Positions 17,506 through 26,036 are shown, numbered from the stretch's first letter. The stretch is 64,000 nucleotides of DNA from DASZUK01 sp963844575 (GCA_963844575.1 CAWJOU010000005.1:558001-622000); one strand, 5' to 3'. Numbers and translations: made by a program. Notes: generated by a model from the sequence alone, not told the origin.

Positions 17506-19232
17506 CGCGCCACCCCGTCCGTCGGACTCGGCGGTGCCGTGCGCTGGGACGTCGAGCTCCGGGCGACCGTCCCGCGCCGGGTCGGCCAGGCCGGCGGAAG
17601 TCCGTCGGCCAGCCACGCCGCGGCGGCCGTGGCGGCGAAGACGGCATCGGAGCCGTTGACGGGCCAGCGGTCGGAGCGGTGCATCGTCACATCCACCCGG
17701 GGAGTGTCGCGCGCCGGGAGGATGCCGAACGAACGGACCGTCAGGTCGTGGACGTCGCCGGCCGCGTCGACGGCGATGCCCTCGGAACGGACCCAGCCGA
17801 GTGCCTGGTGGACGGCGCCGATGCAGTACGAACGCAGGACGACCGGGTCGAGCAGCTCACCGGCCCAGACGTCGACCGCGACCGCGCCGTCGGCGATGAC
17901 CACCCGGGCTCGGCCACCGGACGGCCCGACGACGTCGGCCGGCGTGCCCGGACCGGTGCGGCCCTCCGCCAGCGCGGCGAGGGCGACGAGGGCGACCGCC
18001 GCCTCGACCCAACCGGCGCCCCGGAGGTCGGCCGACGTCGGCGGTCCGGCGATGTCGACCACCTCGACGGCGACACCCGGCGCGACGGCCTGCACGCGGC
18101 CGGCGATCGCGTCGAGCGGGTCGAGCGCCGATCGTCCGGCGAGGACGCCACGGCCGATCCGCAGCACGCCGGTCCCATCGGCCCGGATACCGAGGGCGAC
18201 CGGCGGCCGCTTGGGCCCGCGGCGGACGACGTCCTCGCGTGACCAGACGACGCGCACCGGCACGCCCAGGGACGCGGCCAGCCGGGCCGCGTCGGCCGCG
18301 ACCGGGGAACGGCGCTTGCCGCCGAACGCGCCGCCGTTGGCCAACGGCGACGCGGGCAGACCGCCGGGCGTGCACCACGACGCGTCCGGCTCGAGGTACG
18401 CCGGCTCGACCCACGTCGTCCGCAGCGTCAACGCCCAGTCGCCGTCCGGCACGTCGATCGGGTGGCGCAGCGGCGCCGTCGAGTTCCGGCCCTGCACCTT
18501 CCCGGCTCGGCGCCGGGCGTCCGTCACGTCGGTCCCGACGACGAGCTCGCCGTCCCGGTCGGGCACCGCCACCACCGCGCCGGCCGGCGCGGTGTCGTCG
18601 GCAAAGCCGGCTCGACCGAGCACGGCGTCGGGGCCGGACGACTGGAAGGCCGGCCCTTCGAGCTGGGCCCGCCAGCTCGTCAGCAGTGCGTCCCGGTCCG
18701 GGTGCGGACTGGCGTCACCGTCCGGTGTGGCGTCGCCGTCCGGTGTGACGTCGCCGTCCGGGCTGGCGGCAGGCTGGCCACGATCGATGGCCAGGGCATC
18801 GCAGGCCGCGTCGACGACCGTCTCCCAGCCGGTGCAACGGCAGAGGTGGGCGAGCAACGCTGAGCGGACGGCGGCCTCGTCGACGCGCTGGCGGCGGATG
18901 GCGAGGGCGGCCAGCCGGAGGACGATCCCGGGGGTGCAGAAGCCACACTGGCTGGCGCCGGCGGCCACGAACGCGTCGGCCCAACGGCGGCGGATGTCCG
19001 GGTCGAGCCCGTCGATGGTCGTCACCTGTCGGCCGGCGATCCGCCGGAGCGGCGTGACGCAGGCGACCCGCGGCGCGCCGTCGACCCAGACCGTGCAGCA
19101 GCCACACTGGCCCTGCGGGCTGCAGCCGTCCTTGGGCGCGCGGCAACCGAGGTGCTCACGCAGAGCGTCGAGGAGGGACGCGTTGTCGTCGGGCGCCTCG
19201 ACGGATCGCCCGTCGAGGCCGAACGAGATCAG
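17502..19232 (-). CDS. Compact [2Fe-2S]-molybdopterin dehydrogenase fusion
   Basis: A single frame joining a xanthine/CO-dehydrogenase small subunit to a much shortened large subunit. Residues 1-150 carry both iron-sulfur motifs: GCSPQGQCGCCTVWVDG for the plant-type cluster, then QCGFCTPGIV and CRCTGW for the helical one. After a repeated PDGD linker, residues about 190-576 contain large-subunit motifs such as VEPAYLEPDAS and NGGAFGGK and a segment like LGVPVRVVWSRED. Large subunits normally run about 750 residues, so roughly half is absent. There is no ATG, GTG or TTG at the N-terminus. The frame can only begin at CTG 19232, overlapping the upstream erpA stop. Whether it binds molybdopterin is open. 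Confidence 0.7.
   Translation of the reverse strand: MISFGLDGRSVEAPDDNASLLDALREHLGCRAPKDGCSPQGQCGCCTVWVDGAPRVACVTPLRRIAGRQVTTIDGLDPDIRRRWADAFVAAGASQCGFCTPGIVLRLAALAIRRQRVDEAAVRSALLAHLCRCTGWETVVDAACDALAIDRGQPAASPDGDVTPDGDATPDGDASPHPDRDALLTSWRAQLEGPAFQSSGPDAVLGRAGFADDTAPAGAVVAVPDRDGELVVGTDVTDARRRAGKVQGRNSTAPLRHPIDVPDGDWALTLRTTWVEPAYLEPDASWCTPGGLPASPLANGGAFGGKRRSPVAADAARLAASLGVPVRVVWSREDVVRRGPKRPPVALGIRADGTGVLRIGRGVLAGRSALDPLDAIAGRVQAVAPGVAVEVVDIAGPPTSADLRGAGWVEAAVALVALAALAEGRTGPGTPADVVGPSGGRARVVIADGAVAVDVWAGELLDPVVLRSYCIGAVHQALGWVRSEGIAVDAAGDVHDLTVRSFGILPARDTPRVDVTMHRSDRWPVNGSDAVFAATAAAAWLADGLPPAWPTRRGTVARSSTSQRTAPPSPTDGVAR
18720..18755. repeat. 18-bp tandem repeat at the domain junction
   Basis: Two 18-bp units of the form GTCCGGTGTGRCGTCGCC, with weaker copies on either side, encode the repeated PDGD linker between the iron-sulfur and molybdopterin-type domains. 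Confidence 0.75.
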
Positions 19233-19594
19233 CTGAACGAGGAGCCGCAGCCGCAGGTGCGGGTGGCGTTCGGGTTCGTGATGTGGAACCCCGCACCCTG
19301 CAGCCCGTCGCTGTAGTCGAGCGTCGCGCCGGTCAGCAGTTCGGCGCTGGCCGAGTCGACGACGACCCGGACGGTACCGAACTCCCGGACGACGTCGTCG
19401 TCGTCGACCTCGGAGTCGAAGAACATCTCGTAGCTGTAGCCGGAGCATCCACCGGGCTTCACCGCGACCCGCAGGGCGAGGGCTTCACCCTCCTCCTCGG
19501 CGAGCAGCACCGCGACCTTCTCGGCCGCTACGTCGGTCAGCGTTACCGGGTCGGGCTTCTTGCCGATGCTCACCGAGGTCGCCATCGTCGTCAC
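19229..19594 (-). CDS. erpA: A-type iron-sulfur carrier (ErpA/HesB family)
   Basis: A 121-aa carrier that hands Fe-S clusters to target enzymes. The three cluster cysteines are present: one in KPGGCSGYSYEMFF and two in the C-terminal TCGCGSSF. The region between (VVDSASAELLTGATLDYSDG) matches the family. A good GAGGAGGA ribosome site lies 5 nt before GTG 19594; ATG 19585 is the alternative. It is followed at once by an iron-sulfur dehydrogenase frame, which could be a client, and faces mrp across a short divergent gap. Confidence 0.92.
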   Translation of the reverse strand: MTTMATSVSIGKKPDPVTLTDVAAEKVAVLLAEEEGEALALRVAVKPGGCSGYSYEMFFDSEVDDDDVVREFGTVRVVVDSASAELLTGATLDYSDGLQGAGFHITNPNATRTCGCGSSFS

Positions 19595-19764
19595 GGTTTC
19601 CTCCTCGTTGGGACCCGGGCGAGGCACCCGAGCCACCGGCTCGATCTTTCGGGGCCGACGAGCGGCCCCGATGTACGGACCCCATGTTACCGATCTCGGC
19701 CGGTCACCGGCGCGCCGGGGCCGCCACCGGCCCGGTACCCGGTCGGCAACGGGGGCCATACCGG

Positions 19765-19770
19765 TAGAAT
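19765..19770 (+). promoter_or_regulatory. -10 box of a probable leaderless mrp transcript
   Basis: TAGAAT lies exactly 7 nt before the GTG start of mrp. No Shine-Dalgarno sequence is present. Confidence 0.6.
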
Positions 19771-19777
19771 TCCGCTC

Positions 19778-21007
19778 GTGCCTGCCCAAACACTGCCGCG
19801 ACCCCTGGGGGCGGTGCCGGCGCGACCCTCCGCGGAGCAGGCCCGCGACGCGCTACGGGCGGTGATCGACCCGGAACTGGGCGCGGACATCGTCGACCTC
19901 GGCATGGTCCGCCGCCTCGAGGTCCACGCGGACGGGACCGTCGACGTCGAGGTGGCGCTCACGATCGCCGGCTGCCCGCTGCGCGGCCAGATCGAGCGGG
20001 ACGTCCGTGGCCGGCTGGCCGGGCTCCCCGGCGTCACCGCGGTCGAGCTGTCCATCGGAGAGATGGACCCGGCCGAGAAGGCGGACGTGATGAGCCGCGC
20101 CCGCTGGAAGGCCCGGGAGGACGCACCAGCGACGGCGGTGCCGCCGACGGCCCGGATCCTGGCCATCGCGTCCGGCAAGGGCGGCGTGGGCAAGTCGTCG
20201 GTCACGGTCAACCTGGCCGTGGCGTTGGCCCGGCGGGGCCTCACCGTCGGCATCCTCGACGCGGACATCTGGGGGTTCTCGGTGCCGCGGCTCCTCGGGA
20301 TGGACGGCGGTGTCGAGGCCCGCCAGGGCAAGATGGTCCCGCTCGAACGAGCGGTCCCCGGCCTGAGCGGGGACGGGCTAGGCGGGGAGGGCGCAGGCGG
20401 GGACGGCCTGCTGCGGGTGCTGTCGATGGGCTTCCTGGCCGACGAGGAACGGGCGATCATGTGGCGGGGCCTCGTCCTCAACCGGGCGGTCCAGCAGTTC
20501 CTCCAGGACGCCCACTGGGGCGACCTCGACTACCTCCTGATCGACCTGCCACCGGGGACCGGCGACGTCCAGATGGGTCTGGCCCGGCTATTGCCGCGCA
20601 CGGAGATGCTCGTCGTCACGACGCCACCGCTCGCCGCCCAGAAAGTGGCCGCCCGGGCCGCGGACATGGCCCGACGGGGTTACCTCCGGGTCGCCGGGGT
20701 GATCGAGAACATGAGCGACTTCACCTGCGAGCACGGGACGACGTACGCGCTCTTCGGCACCGGCGGCGGCGCCCGGCTGGCCGGCGACCTCGGCGTCCCG
20801 CTCGTCGGCACGGTGCCGCTGCACCCGGACCTCTCGGCGGCCGGCGACGCCGGCGAGCCGGTCGCTCTCGGGGACGGGGAGCTGGCCGGCGTCTTCGCCG
20901 AGCTCGCCCGCTCGATCGCCGAGGAGATCGCCCCGGTCGTCGAGACGTCGGGCTGCACGGCGCGGCTGATCGAGCGGGTCGAGGCGGCGGTCGCCGCGGA
21001 CCGTTAG
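19778..21007 (+). CDS. Mrp/NBP35-type iron-sulfur carrier ATPase
   Basis: P-loop scaffold/carrier for Fe-S clusters, 409 aa. The N-terminal 100 residues are a MIP18/DUF59 domain (ALRAVIDPELGADIVDLGMV). The ATPase core has the deviant Walker A SGKGGVGKSSVTVNLAVALA, switch DADIWGFSVPRLLG and Walker B LIDLPPGTGDVQ. The usual C-terminal CxxC cluster ligand is altered: the segment NMSDFTCEHGTTYALFG keeps only one cysteine, with another in ETSGCTA near the end. GTG 19778 gives the correct N-terminus. The gene is divergent from erpA, consistent with a shared Fe-S biogenesis role. Confidence 0.9.
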   Translation: MPAQTLPRPLGAVPARPSAEQARDALRAVIDPELGADIVDLGMVRRLEVHADGTVDVEVALTIAGCPLRGQIERDVRGRLAGLPGVTAVELSIGEMDPAEKADVMSRARWKAREDAPATAVPPTARILAIASGKGGVGKSSVTVNLAVALARRGLTVGILDADIWGFSVPRLLGMDGGVEARQGKMVPLERAVPGLSGDGLGGEGAGGDGLLRVLSMGFLADEERAIMWRGLVLNRAVQQFLQDAHWGDLDYLLIDLPPGTGDVQMGLARLLPRTEMLVVTTPPLAAQKVAARAADMARRGYLRVAGVIENMSDFTCEHGTTYALFGTGGGARLAGDLGVPLVGTVPLHPDLSAAGDAGEPVALGDGELAGVFAELARSIAEEIAPVVETSGCTARLIERVEAAVAADR

Positions 21008-21026
21008 CGACTGGCGACCGTTAGCG
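20999..21026. repeat. 17-bp-period repeat over the mrp stop codon
   Basis: GACCGTTAGCG occurs twice with a 17-bp period; the first copy contains the TAG stop of mrp. A weaker third copy follows. Confidence 0.7.
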
Positions 21027-21968
21027 GCGGGTCGTTGGCGTCGAGGACCAGACGCCGTCGATCTGCGTCTCGTCGTCGGCGGCGGGGTCGCCCCGGGCCT
21101 CGTCCGACCGGTCGCGGCCGCTCCGGGACGGGGCGATGGCCCGGCCGTCGGCGGCCAGCTTCCGGAGGTGCGCCCACAGTGAGTTGCGGGCCACGGGGAA
21201 CAGGCGCTGGTCGACGTCGGCGTAGACGGCCGGCAGCAGCTCGTCGACGGTGGCCCGGCCGGCCGACGCCAGCGCGTCGGCGACGGCCTCTTCGCGAGCG
21301 AGGCGGTGGGCGACGATGCCGCGGACGACGGTGGCCGGATCGTCGATCAAGCGACCGTGGCCGGGGGCGATCGCCACCAGCGGCGGGTCGAGCTGGAGCA
21401 GCCGGTCGAGGCTGTCGAGATAGGCGACCATGTCGCCGTCGGGCGGGCGGATGACGACGGTCGATCCCTCCATGACGTGGTCGCCGGAGAGCAGGTAACG
21501 CGGCTCTTCGAGCAGCCAGCACAGGTGGTTCCCGGCGTGCCCGGGCGTGTGGACGGCCCGGACGCGGTACGGCGGGACGTCGAGCGTCCACCCGTCGCCG
21601 GCCGGGCGGTCGGGGTCGAAGCCGTCGCGGGCCCCGAAGCCGACCGTCTCGGCGCCGCAGGCGTCGGCCAGCGGACGGGCGCCGGGAGCGTGATCGGGAT
21701 GGGTGTGGGTGGTCAGGACCCAACGGACGGCCCCGCCGAGCTGCTCGGCGGTGGCCAGGATCGCCCGGCGGTGGCCGGCATCATCGGGACCGGGGTCGAC
21801 GACGGCCAGGTCGCCGGTGCCGATCAGGTACGTGTTCGTCCCCGGGCCGGTCATCATCCCGGGGTTCGGCGCGGTCAGGCGGACCAGGCCGGGCAGGAGC
21901 CGATCGGACCGCCCGGGCGTCGGCGCCGGGCCGACCGCGCCGTCGGGGACGGCGATCGGACCGCTCAC
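21021..21968 (-). CDS. Metallo-beta-lactamase fold hydrolase (LACTB2-like)
   Basis: A 315-aa soluble hydrolase with a dinuclear metal site: TTHTHPDHAPGARPL (HxHxDH), HTPGHAGNHLCWLL, SGDHVMEGS and APGHGRLID. The C-terminal 90 residues form a winged-helix-like domain seen in LACTB2-type proteins, some of which are ribonucleases (family knowledge). Its GTG start overlaps the last 4 nt of the upstream NUDIX gene (GTGA), so the two proteins are made together. The substrate is unknown. A charged tail of about 30 residues after the wing domain is variable. Confidence 0.88.
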   Translation of the reverse strand: MSGPIAVPDGAVGPAPTPGRSDRLLPGLVRLTAPNPGMMTGPGTNTYLIGTGDLAVVDPGPDDAGHRRAILATAEQLGGAVRWVLTTHTHPDHAPGARPLADACGAETVGFGARDGFDPDRPAGDGWTLDVPPYRVRAVHTPGHAGNHLCWLLEEPRYLLSGDHVMEGSTVVIRPPDGDMVAYLDSLDRLLQLDPPLVAIAPGHGRLIDDPATVVRGIVAHRLAREEAVADALASAGRATVDELLPAVYADVDQRLFPVARNSLWAHLRKLAADGRAIAPSRSGRDRSDEARGDPAADDETQIDGVWSSTPTTRR

Positions 21969-22858
21969 CCGCTCGTTCCGGGCGTTCCGACGGCCTCGTC
22001 GTAGCCGGGGTCCCCGGGGAGGGCGATCCGGGCGCCGCGCCCTTCGATGATGACTCGGGGCTCGACGGTGGGCCCGACGCCGACGGCGGCGGCCGCGGCG
22101 ACCAGCTCGCCGGCGGTCCGGAAACGGCCGATGTCCTGAAGGCTCCGGACGGTCGGCACCATCATCTCGATCTCACCCGTCCGGTGCCGCTCGAGGGCGT
22201 CGGCCGGCCGGATCCACTCGTCGGCGACCGTCTCGGCGGCATCGTGGGCCGCGGTCTGACCGGACGGGGCGACGGCGACGAAGAACCGGGTGTCGTAGCG
22301 GCGGGGGGCGCCGTCGGGGGTGATCCAGTGGGCGAAGTAGTGGACCCGGTCGGCCGCGAGCTGCAGGCCCTCGGACCGGCAGACGTCGACGAACCGGCGG
22401 CGGCCGGCGTTGACGTCGGCCCGGTGGGCCGAGAAGCGGGCGGACGTCGCCGGGTCGTCGAGGGTGAGCAGCGTCCCGTCCGGCCGGTAGGCGAGCAGCA
22501 GGCCGGCCTCTTCGAAGCACTCCCGTAGGGCGGCCACCCAGTAGGCCAGGCCGCCGCCGCTGACGCCGAGGATCTGGCTGGCCGCGGCGTCGGTCCGCCC
22601 GGTGCTGCAGTCCTCGGCGTCCGGCCCGGCGTCGGCCGGGTCGACCGCACCGCCGGGGAAGACGTAGGCGCCGCCGACGAAGACCGAGCGTGGGTTCCGG
22701 CGGACCATCAGCACCTCGAGGGGCGCCGCCGAGTCGTCGCCATCTCGGACGAGCAGGACGGTCGCGGCGGCCCGCATCGGCGGCGGGGACGGCGGGTCGG
22801 CCGGGCGATCGGCGGCGGACGGCTGGCCCGGAGGGGGCTGGTCGGGGAATGGGGCCAC
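21965..22858 (-). CDS. NUDIX hydrolase, NUDT19/CoA-pyrophosphatase-like
   Basis: A 297-aa protein with a long NUDIX domain: GGAYVFPGGAVDPAD at the start and the NUDIX box residues in ALRECFEEAGLLLAY (RExxEEx). The insert between glycine motif and box, and the C-terminal YDTRFFVAVAPSG and WIRPADALERH, resemble NUDT19-type enzymes, which hydrolyse CoA derivatives (family knowledge). The true substrate is not known. The GTG start at 22858 has no ribosome site but a TAGCCT -10 box 6 nt upstream. The N-terminal 28 residues are Pro-rich and disordered. Confidence 0.85.
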   Translation of the reverse strand: MAPFPDQPPPGQPSAADRPADPPSPPPMRAAATVLLVRDGDDSAAPLEVLMVRRNPRSVFVGGAYVFPGGAVDPADAGPDAEDCSTGRTDAAASQILGVSGGGLAYWVAALRECFEEAGLLLAYRPDGTLLTLDDPATSARFSAHRADVNAGRRRFVDVCRSEGLQLAADRVHYFAHWITPDGAPRRYDTRFFVAVAPSGQTAAHDAAETVADEWIRPADALERHRTGEIEMMVPTVRSLQDIGRFRTAGELVAAAAAVGVGPTVEPRVIIEGRGARIALPGDPGYDEAVGTPGTSG

Positions 22859-22864
22859 CGTCGG

Positions 22865-22870
22865 AGGCTA
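22865..22870 (-). promoter_or_regulatory. -10 box of a probable leaderless NUDIX transcript
   Basis: On the minus strand TAGCCT ends 6 nt before the GTG start at 22858. Confidence 0.5.
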
Positions 22871-23000
22871 CCCGGGGGACGGCCGACCGCACGGGTCCCG
22901 GACGCTGGTCTACGCTGGCCGGCACATCGTCCCACCAGGCATCTTGTTTGCCCGGCTGGGAGGCCCCGCATAGCCGCCACCATCGCGAGGACCGAATCTC

Positions 23001-24167
23001 ATGGCAGACGACGCCGACCAACCGAAACGTTCTCAGGACGCGAAGGACCGCAGCCGGGCCCAGAGCCGGGCCGTCAGCGGCAAGGAGGCCGCCCGCGGCA
23101 CCGGCGGACAACGGACCGCCACGAAACCCGGCAGCCAGAAGGGGACCGGCCAAGGCCAGGGGAACACCGCGCCGGCCAAGGGGCCGCAATCGGGTCGCGG
23201 GCCGGCCGCCAAGGGCGGCACCGGGAAGGGTGGGAACGGCAAGGGGCCGGGCCAGCGACCGCCGCGACCGGGCAACCGGCCGGCCGCGCCGGGTCCGCGC
23301 CGTCCGTCGACGGCCCTGTTGACGTGGGGCATCGTCGGTCTGGTCGTGGTCGTCGTCGTCGTCCTGGTGGTCGTCAAGGTCACGAGCGGCTCGGGCGGCG
23401 GCACAAAGGCCACACCGCCGCCGGGCCCGCTGGCCGCCAACATCGCCCACGAGATGACGAACATCCCGGCCTCGGTCTACGACACGGTCGGCGTGACATC
23501 ACCGACAGTGGCGGTGACGCCGCCGAAGGTCATCTCCGGGCAACCGCCGCTGACGTTCAACGGGAAGCCGGGCTACCTCTACATGGGCGCGGACTACTGC
23601 CCGTACTGCGCGGCCGAACGGTGGGCCATCGTCGCCGCGCTCTCCCGCTTCGGCACGATCGACGGCCTGCAGACGATGCAGTCCAGCTCGACCGACGTCC
23701 ATCCGAGCACGCAGACGGTCACGTTCGTCAAGGCCACGTACACAAGCCAGTACATCTCGGCGGTGCTGAAGGAGGTCCTGAGCAACAAGAAGCTGTCGAC
23801 AGGCTCCGGCTACCAGCCGCTGGAAAAGCTCACCAAGTCCGAGACAGCCCTCGTCAAGAAGTACAACGAGGAGAAGTACACCGGGAACACAACGAGCAGC
23901 GGGTCGAGCATCCCGTTCATAGACATCGGCAACAAAGCGGTCTCCTCCGGCGCCAGCTACACACCCGGCGTGCTGTCCGGGCTGACGCGGGCCCAGATCG
24001 CCGGCGACCTCTCGGACCCGACGAACCCGGCGACGAAGGCGATCATCTCGGTGGCCAACTACCAATCGGCAGCCATCTGCTCGATCGACGGCGGCAAGCC
24101 GGCGTCGGTGTGCACCAGCAAGGGCGTGACGGCCGCGGCCAAGGCGCTCAACATCTCCTCGTCCTGA
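23001..24167 (+). CDS. DUF929 thioredoxin-like membrane protein with CPYC motif
   Basis: A 388-aa protein with a 100-residue basic Lys/Gly/Pro-rich cytoplasmic tail, one transmembrane helix (about 105-127, poly-Val) and an extracytoplasmic DUF929 domain. The domain holds a thioredoxin-type redox centre CPYC at residues 200-203 in MGADYCPYCAAERWAIV. Two more cysteines lie near the C-terminus (AAICSIDG and SVCTSKG) and could pair. Its place directly before a VKOR gene suggests that it is the disulfide-forming partner reoxidised by VKOR (inference from the pairing of DsbA-like proteins with VKOR in actinobacteria). The ATG start is preceded by a weak GAGGAC. Confidence 0.85.
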   Translation: MADDADQPKRSQDAKDRSRAQSRAVSGKEAARGTGGQRTATKPGSQKGTGQGQGNTAPAKGPQSGRGPAAKGGTGKGGNGKGPGQRPPRPGNRPAAPGPRRPSTALLTWGIVGLVVVVVVVLVVVKVTSGSGGGTKATPPPGPLAANIAHEMTNIPASVYDTVGVTSPTVAVTPPKVISGQPPLTFNGKPGYLYMGADYCPYCAAERWAIVAALSRFGTIDGLQTMQSSSTDVHPSTQTVTFVKATYTSQYISAVLKEVLSNKKLSTGSGYQPLEKLTKSETALVKKYNEEKYTGNTTSSGSSIPFIDIGNKAVSSGASYTPGVLSGLTRAQIAGDLSDPTNPATKAIISVANYQSAAICSIDGGKPASVCTSKGVTAAAKALNISSS

Positions 24168-24210
24168 GGGGACGACGGCTGATCCGCCTCGAGGACGACG
24201 GCAGAGAACG

Positions 24211-24705
24211 ATGGCTGAGGCAGCCACCACCGAGTACACCGCCACCCCGGCCCGCTGGCGGGTGGCGACCGCCCTGGTGCTCTCGCTGGCCGGCCTGGGC
24301 GTCTCCATCTACCTGACGATCGACCACTTCGCCAAGATCCCGCTCGTCTGCAGCGACACCGGCGTCATCAACTGCGAGAAGGTCACGACGAGCGCCCAGT
24401 CGCACTTCCTCGGGATCCCCGTCGCGGTGCTCGGCCTGGCGTTCTATCTGGCGATGACCGTCATCAACCTGCCGCCGCTCTGGTACACGGCCGACCGGCG
24501 GGTGCACATCGTCCGGCTCGCCATGGCGGTCGTCGGCGTCCTGTTCGCCCTCTACCTCGTGTCGGCCGAGCTGCTGATCATCGGCAACATCTGCCTGTGG
24601 TGCACGTCGGTGCACGTCATCACGTTCCTGCTGTTCGTCCTGATCATCTCGACCGTGCTGCCAATGCTCGGATGGAGCGGCCGCGCCGATGCCGAGGGGT
24701 ACTGA
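24211..24705 (+). CDS. Vitamin K epoxide reductase (VKOR) family protein
   Basis: A 164-aa four-helix membrane oxidoreductase that passes electrons from thiol partners to menaquinone. All four key cysteines are present: the loop pair C47 and C55 (VCSDTGVINCEKV) and the CxxC active site CLWC at 128-131. It occurs between two DUF929 genes, 43 nt after the first, and therefore probably recharges a periplasm-like thioredoxin-fold oxidant. The stop codon lies at the start of a 17-bp tandem repeat. Confidence 0.92.
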   Translation: MAEAATTEYTATPARWRVATALVLSLAGLGVSIYLTIDHFAKIPLVCSDTGVINCEKVTTSAQSHFLGIPVAVLGLAFYLAMTVINLPPLWYTADRRVHIVRLAMAVVGVLFALYLVSAELLIIGNICLWCTSVHVITFLLFVLIISTVLPMLGWSGRADAEGY

Positions 24706-24756
24706 GTGCCGAGGAGTACTGGGTGCCGAGGAGTACTGGGTGCCGAGGAGTGCTGG
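24689..24756. repeat. Four 17-bp tandem repeats over the VKOR stop codon
   Basis: Units of the form GTGCCGAGGAGTACTGG repeat four times; units two and three are identical and the outer units differ by one to a few bases. The first unit carries the VKOR TGA stop. Confidence 0.9.
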
Positions 24757-24776
24757 CCGGTCGGTGAACGTCGACG

Positions 24777-25700
24777 GTGACTGACAGCGACGCCGGCGAG
24801 AGCCCGGCACCGACCCCATCGCCGCGGCCGGCCCGGGCGGCCCGGCGGGCGACGACGATCCTCCTCACGTGGGGAGTGGTCGGCCTCGTCCTGATCATCG
24901 TCGTCGTCCTCGTCGTCATCAAGCTGACGAGCTCGTCCGCGCCGCCGGGCACAGCCCCGCTGGCCTCGCCGCTCCCGTCCGCGGTCACACAGCAGCTGAC
25001 GCATATCCCGGCGACCGTCTACGACGCGGTGGGCGTCACGTCGTCGTCGGTCGCGGTCACGCCGCCGACGGTCGTCGCCGGCCGGCCGGTCTGGACGGTC
25101 GACGGCAAGCCCGGCGTCCTCTACGTCGGCGCCGAGTTCAACCCGTTCTGCGCGGCGCAGCGGTGGGCGATCGTCGCCGCGCTCTCCCGCTTCGGGAAGT
25201 TCGCGGGGCTGCAGACGACGCAGTCGAGCTCGACCGACGTCTTCGGCGACACGCAGACGGTCACGTTCGCGGACGCCACCTTCGCCAGCCGGTACGTCAC
25301 CGTCGCGCTGCGCGAACGCTACGGCAACGTGCAGAACAGCTCGGGCACCGGCTGGGCGGTACTGGAACGGTTGACCGGCGACGAGGCATCGCTCACGAAC
25401 CGGTACGACACGCCGCGGTACACGGGCGCGGCGACGAAGGGGCAGGCCGTGCCGTTCATGGACATCGGGAACCGGGTGATCGCCGGGACGTCGTACTCCC
25501 CGTCGATCCTGCAGGGGCTGACGACGAACCAGATCGCCACCGGTCTCTCGACACCGAAAGACCCCGTGACGCAGGCCATCGTGGCCAGCGCCAACTACCT
25601 GTCGGCGTCGGTGTGCTCGGTGGACGGCGACCAGCCGGCATCGGTCTGCACCAGCCGGGGGGTGGCCGACGCGTCGAAGGCGCTCGGACTGGCTTCCTGA
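24777..25700 (+). CDS. DUF929 paralogue with degenerate redox motif (NPFC)
   Basis: A 307-aa paralogue of the first DUF929 protein, about half identical by eye over the extracytoplasmic domain (compare QRWAIVAALSRFGKFAGLQT). One transmembrane helix lies at about 27-49 and the long basic tail of the first copy is missing. The redox motif CPYC has become NPFC at residues 122-125 (GAEFNPFCAAQRWAIV), removing the nucleophilic cysteine while keeping the resolving one. The late pair (SVCSVDG, SVCTSRG) is kept. It cannot act as an ordinary dithiol oxidase and may be a chaperone, a monothiol isomerase or a decoy (inference). GTG 24777 starts just after the tandem repeat. Confidence 0.82.
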   Translation: MTDSDAGESPAPTPSPRPARAARRATTILLTWGVVGLVLIIVVVLVVIKLTSSSAPPGTAPLASPLPSAVTQQLTHIPATVYDAVGVTSSSVAVTPPTVVAGRPVWTVDGKPGVLYVGAEFNPFCAAQRWAIVAALSRFGKFAGLQTTQSSSTDVFGDTQTVTFADATFASRYVTVALRERYGNVQNSSGTGWAVLERLTGDEASLTNRYDTPRYTGAATKGQAVPFMDIGNRVIAGTSYSPSILQGLTTNQIATGLSTPKDPVTQAIVASANYLSASVCSVDGDQPASVCTSRGVADASKALGLAS

Positions 25701-25730
25701 GCTGCCCCTCCGGGCGCGGCCCAGACCGGT

Positions 25731-26000
25731 TCAGCCGGCCCGACGGTCGAGGAGCTGCTTGCGCTCGGTCTCGTTGAGGCCGCCCCAGATGCCGTGCGGC
25801 TCACGGATCGCGATGGCGTAGCCGAGACAGTCGTTCCGTACGTGGCAGCCGGCACAGATCGACTTGGCCCGTGACTCCCGAGCGATCTTCTCTTCCTTGC
25901 GCTCCGCGTGCGACGGTGGGAAGAAGGCCGTCGACTGCGGCCCCCGGCACGCCGCTTTGGTCTGCCAAATCTCTATCCCCTGCTGCATCATGTTCTGCAT
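25731..26000 (-). CDS. WhiB-family iron-sulfur transcription factor
   Basis: An 89-aa WhiB-like protein with the four cluster cysteines (AACRGP then SICAGCHVRNDC), the turn motif GIWGG and a basic C-terminal tail (ETERKQLLDRRAG). These [4Fe-4S] proteins bind sigma factor region 4 and sense redox or NO. It is divergent from a pair of ArsA-type ATPase genes, as whiB4 is beside Rv3679-Rv3680 in Mycobacterium tuberculosis, so it may be the WhiB4 counterpart (inference from synteny). ATG 26000 is chosen; a GTG two codons upstream is possible. Confidence 0.92.
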   Translation of the reverse strand: MQNMMQQGIEIWQTKAACRGPQSTAFFPPSHAERKEEKIARESRAKSICAGCHVRNDCLGYAIAIREPHGIWGGLNETERKQLLDRRAG

Positions 26001-26036
26001 CGCCACCCCGTCGCGACCCCCTCCGTGTCCGCAACC

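Noticed and set aside
24689..24756. Tandem repeats considered as a CRISPR array
   Set aside because: Units are 17 bp, directly adjacent and without spacers; no cas gene is present anywhere in the window.
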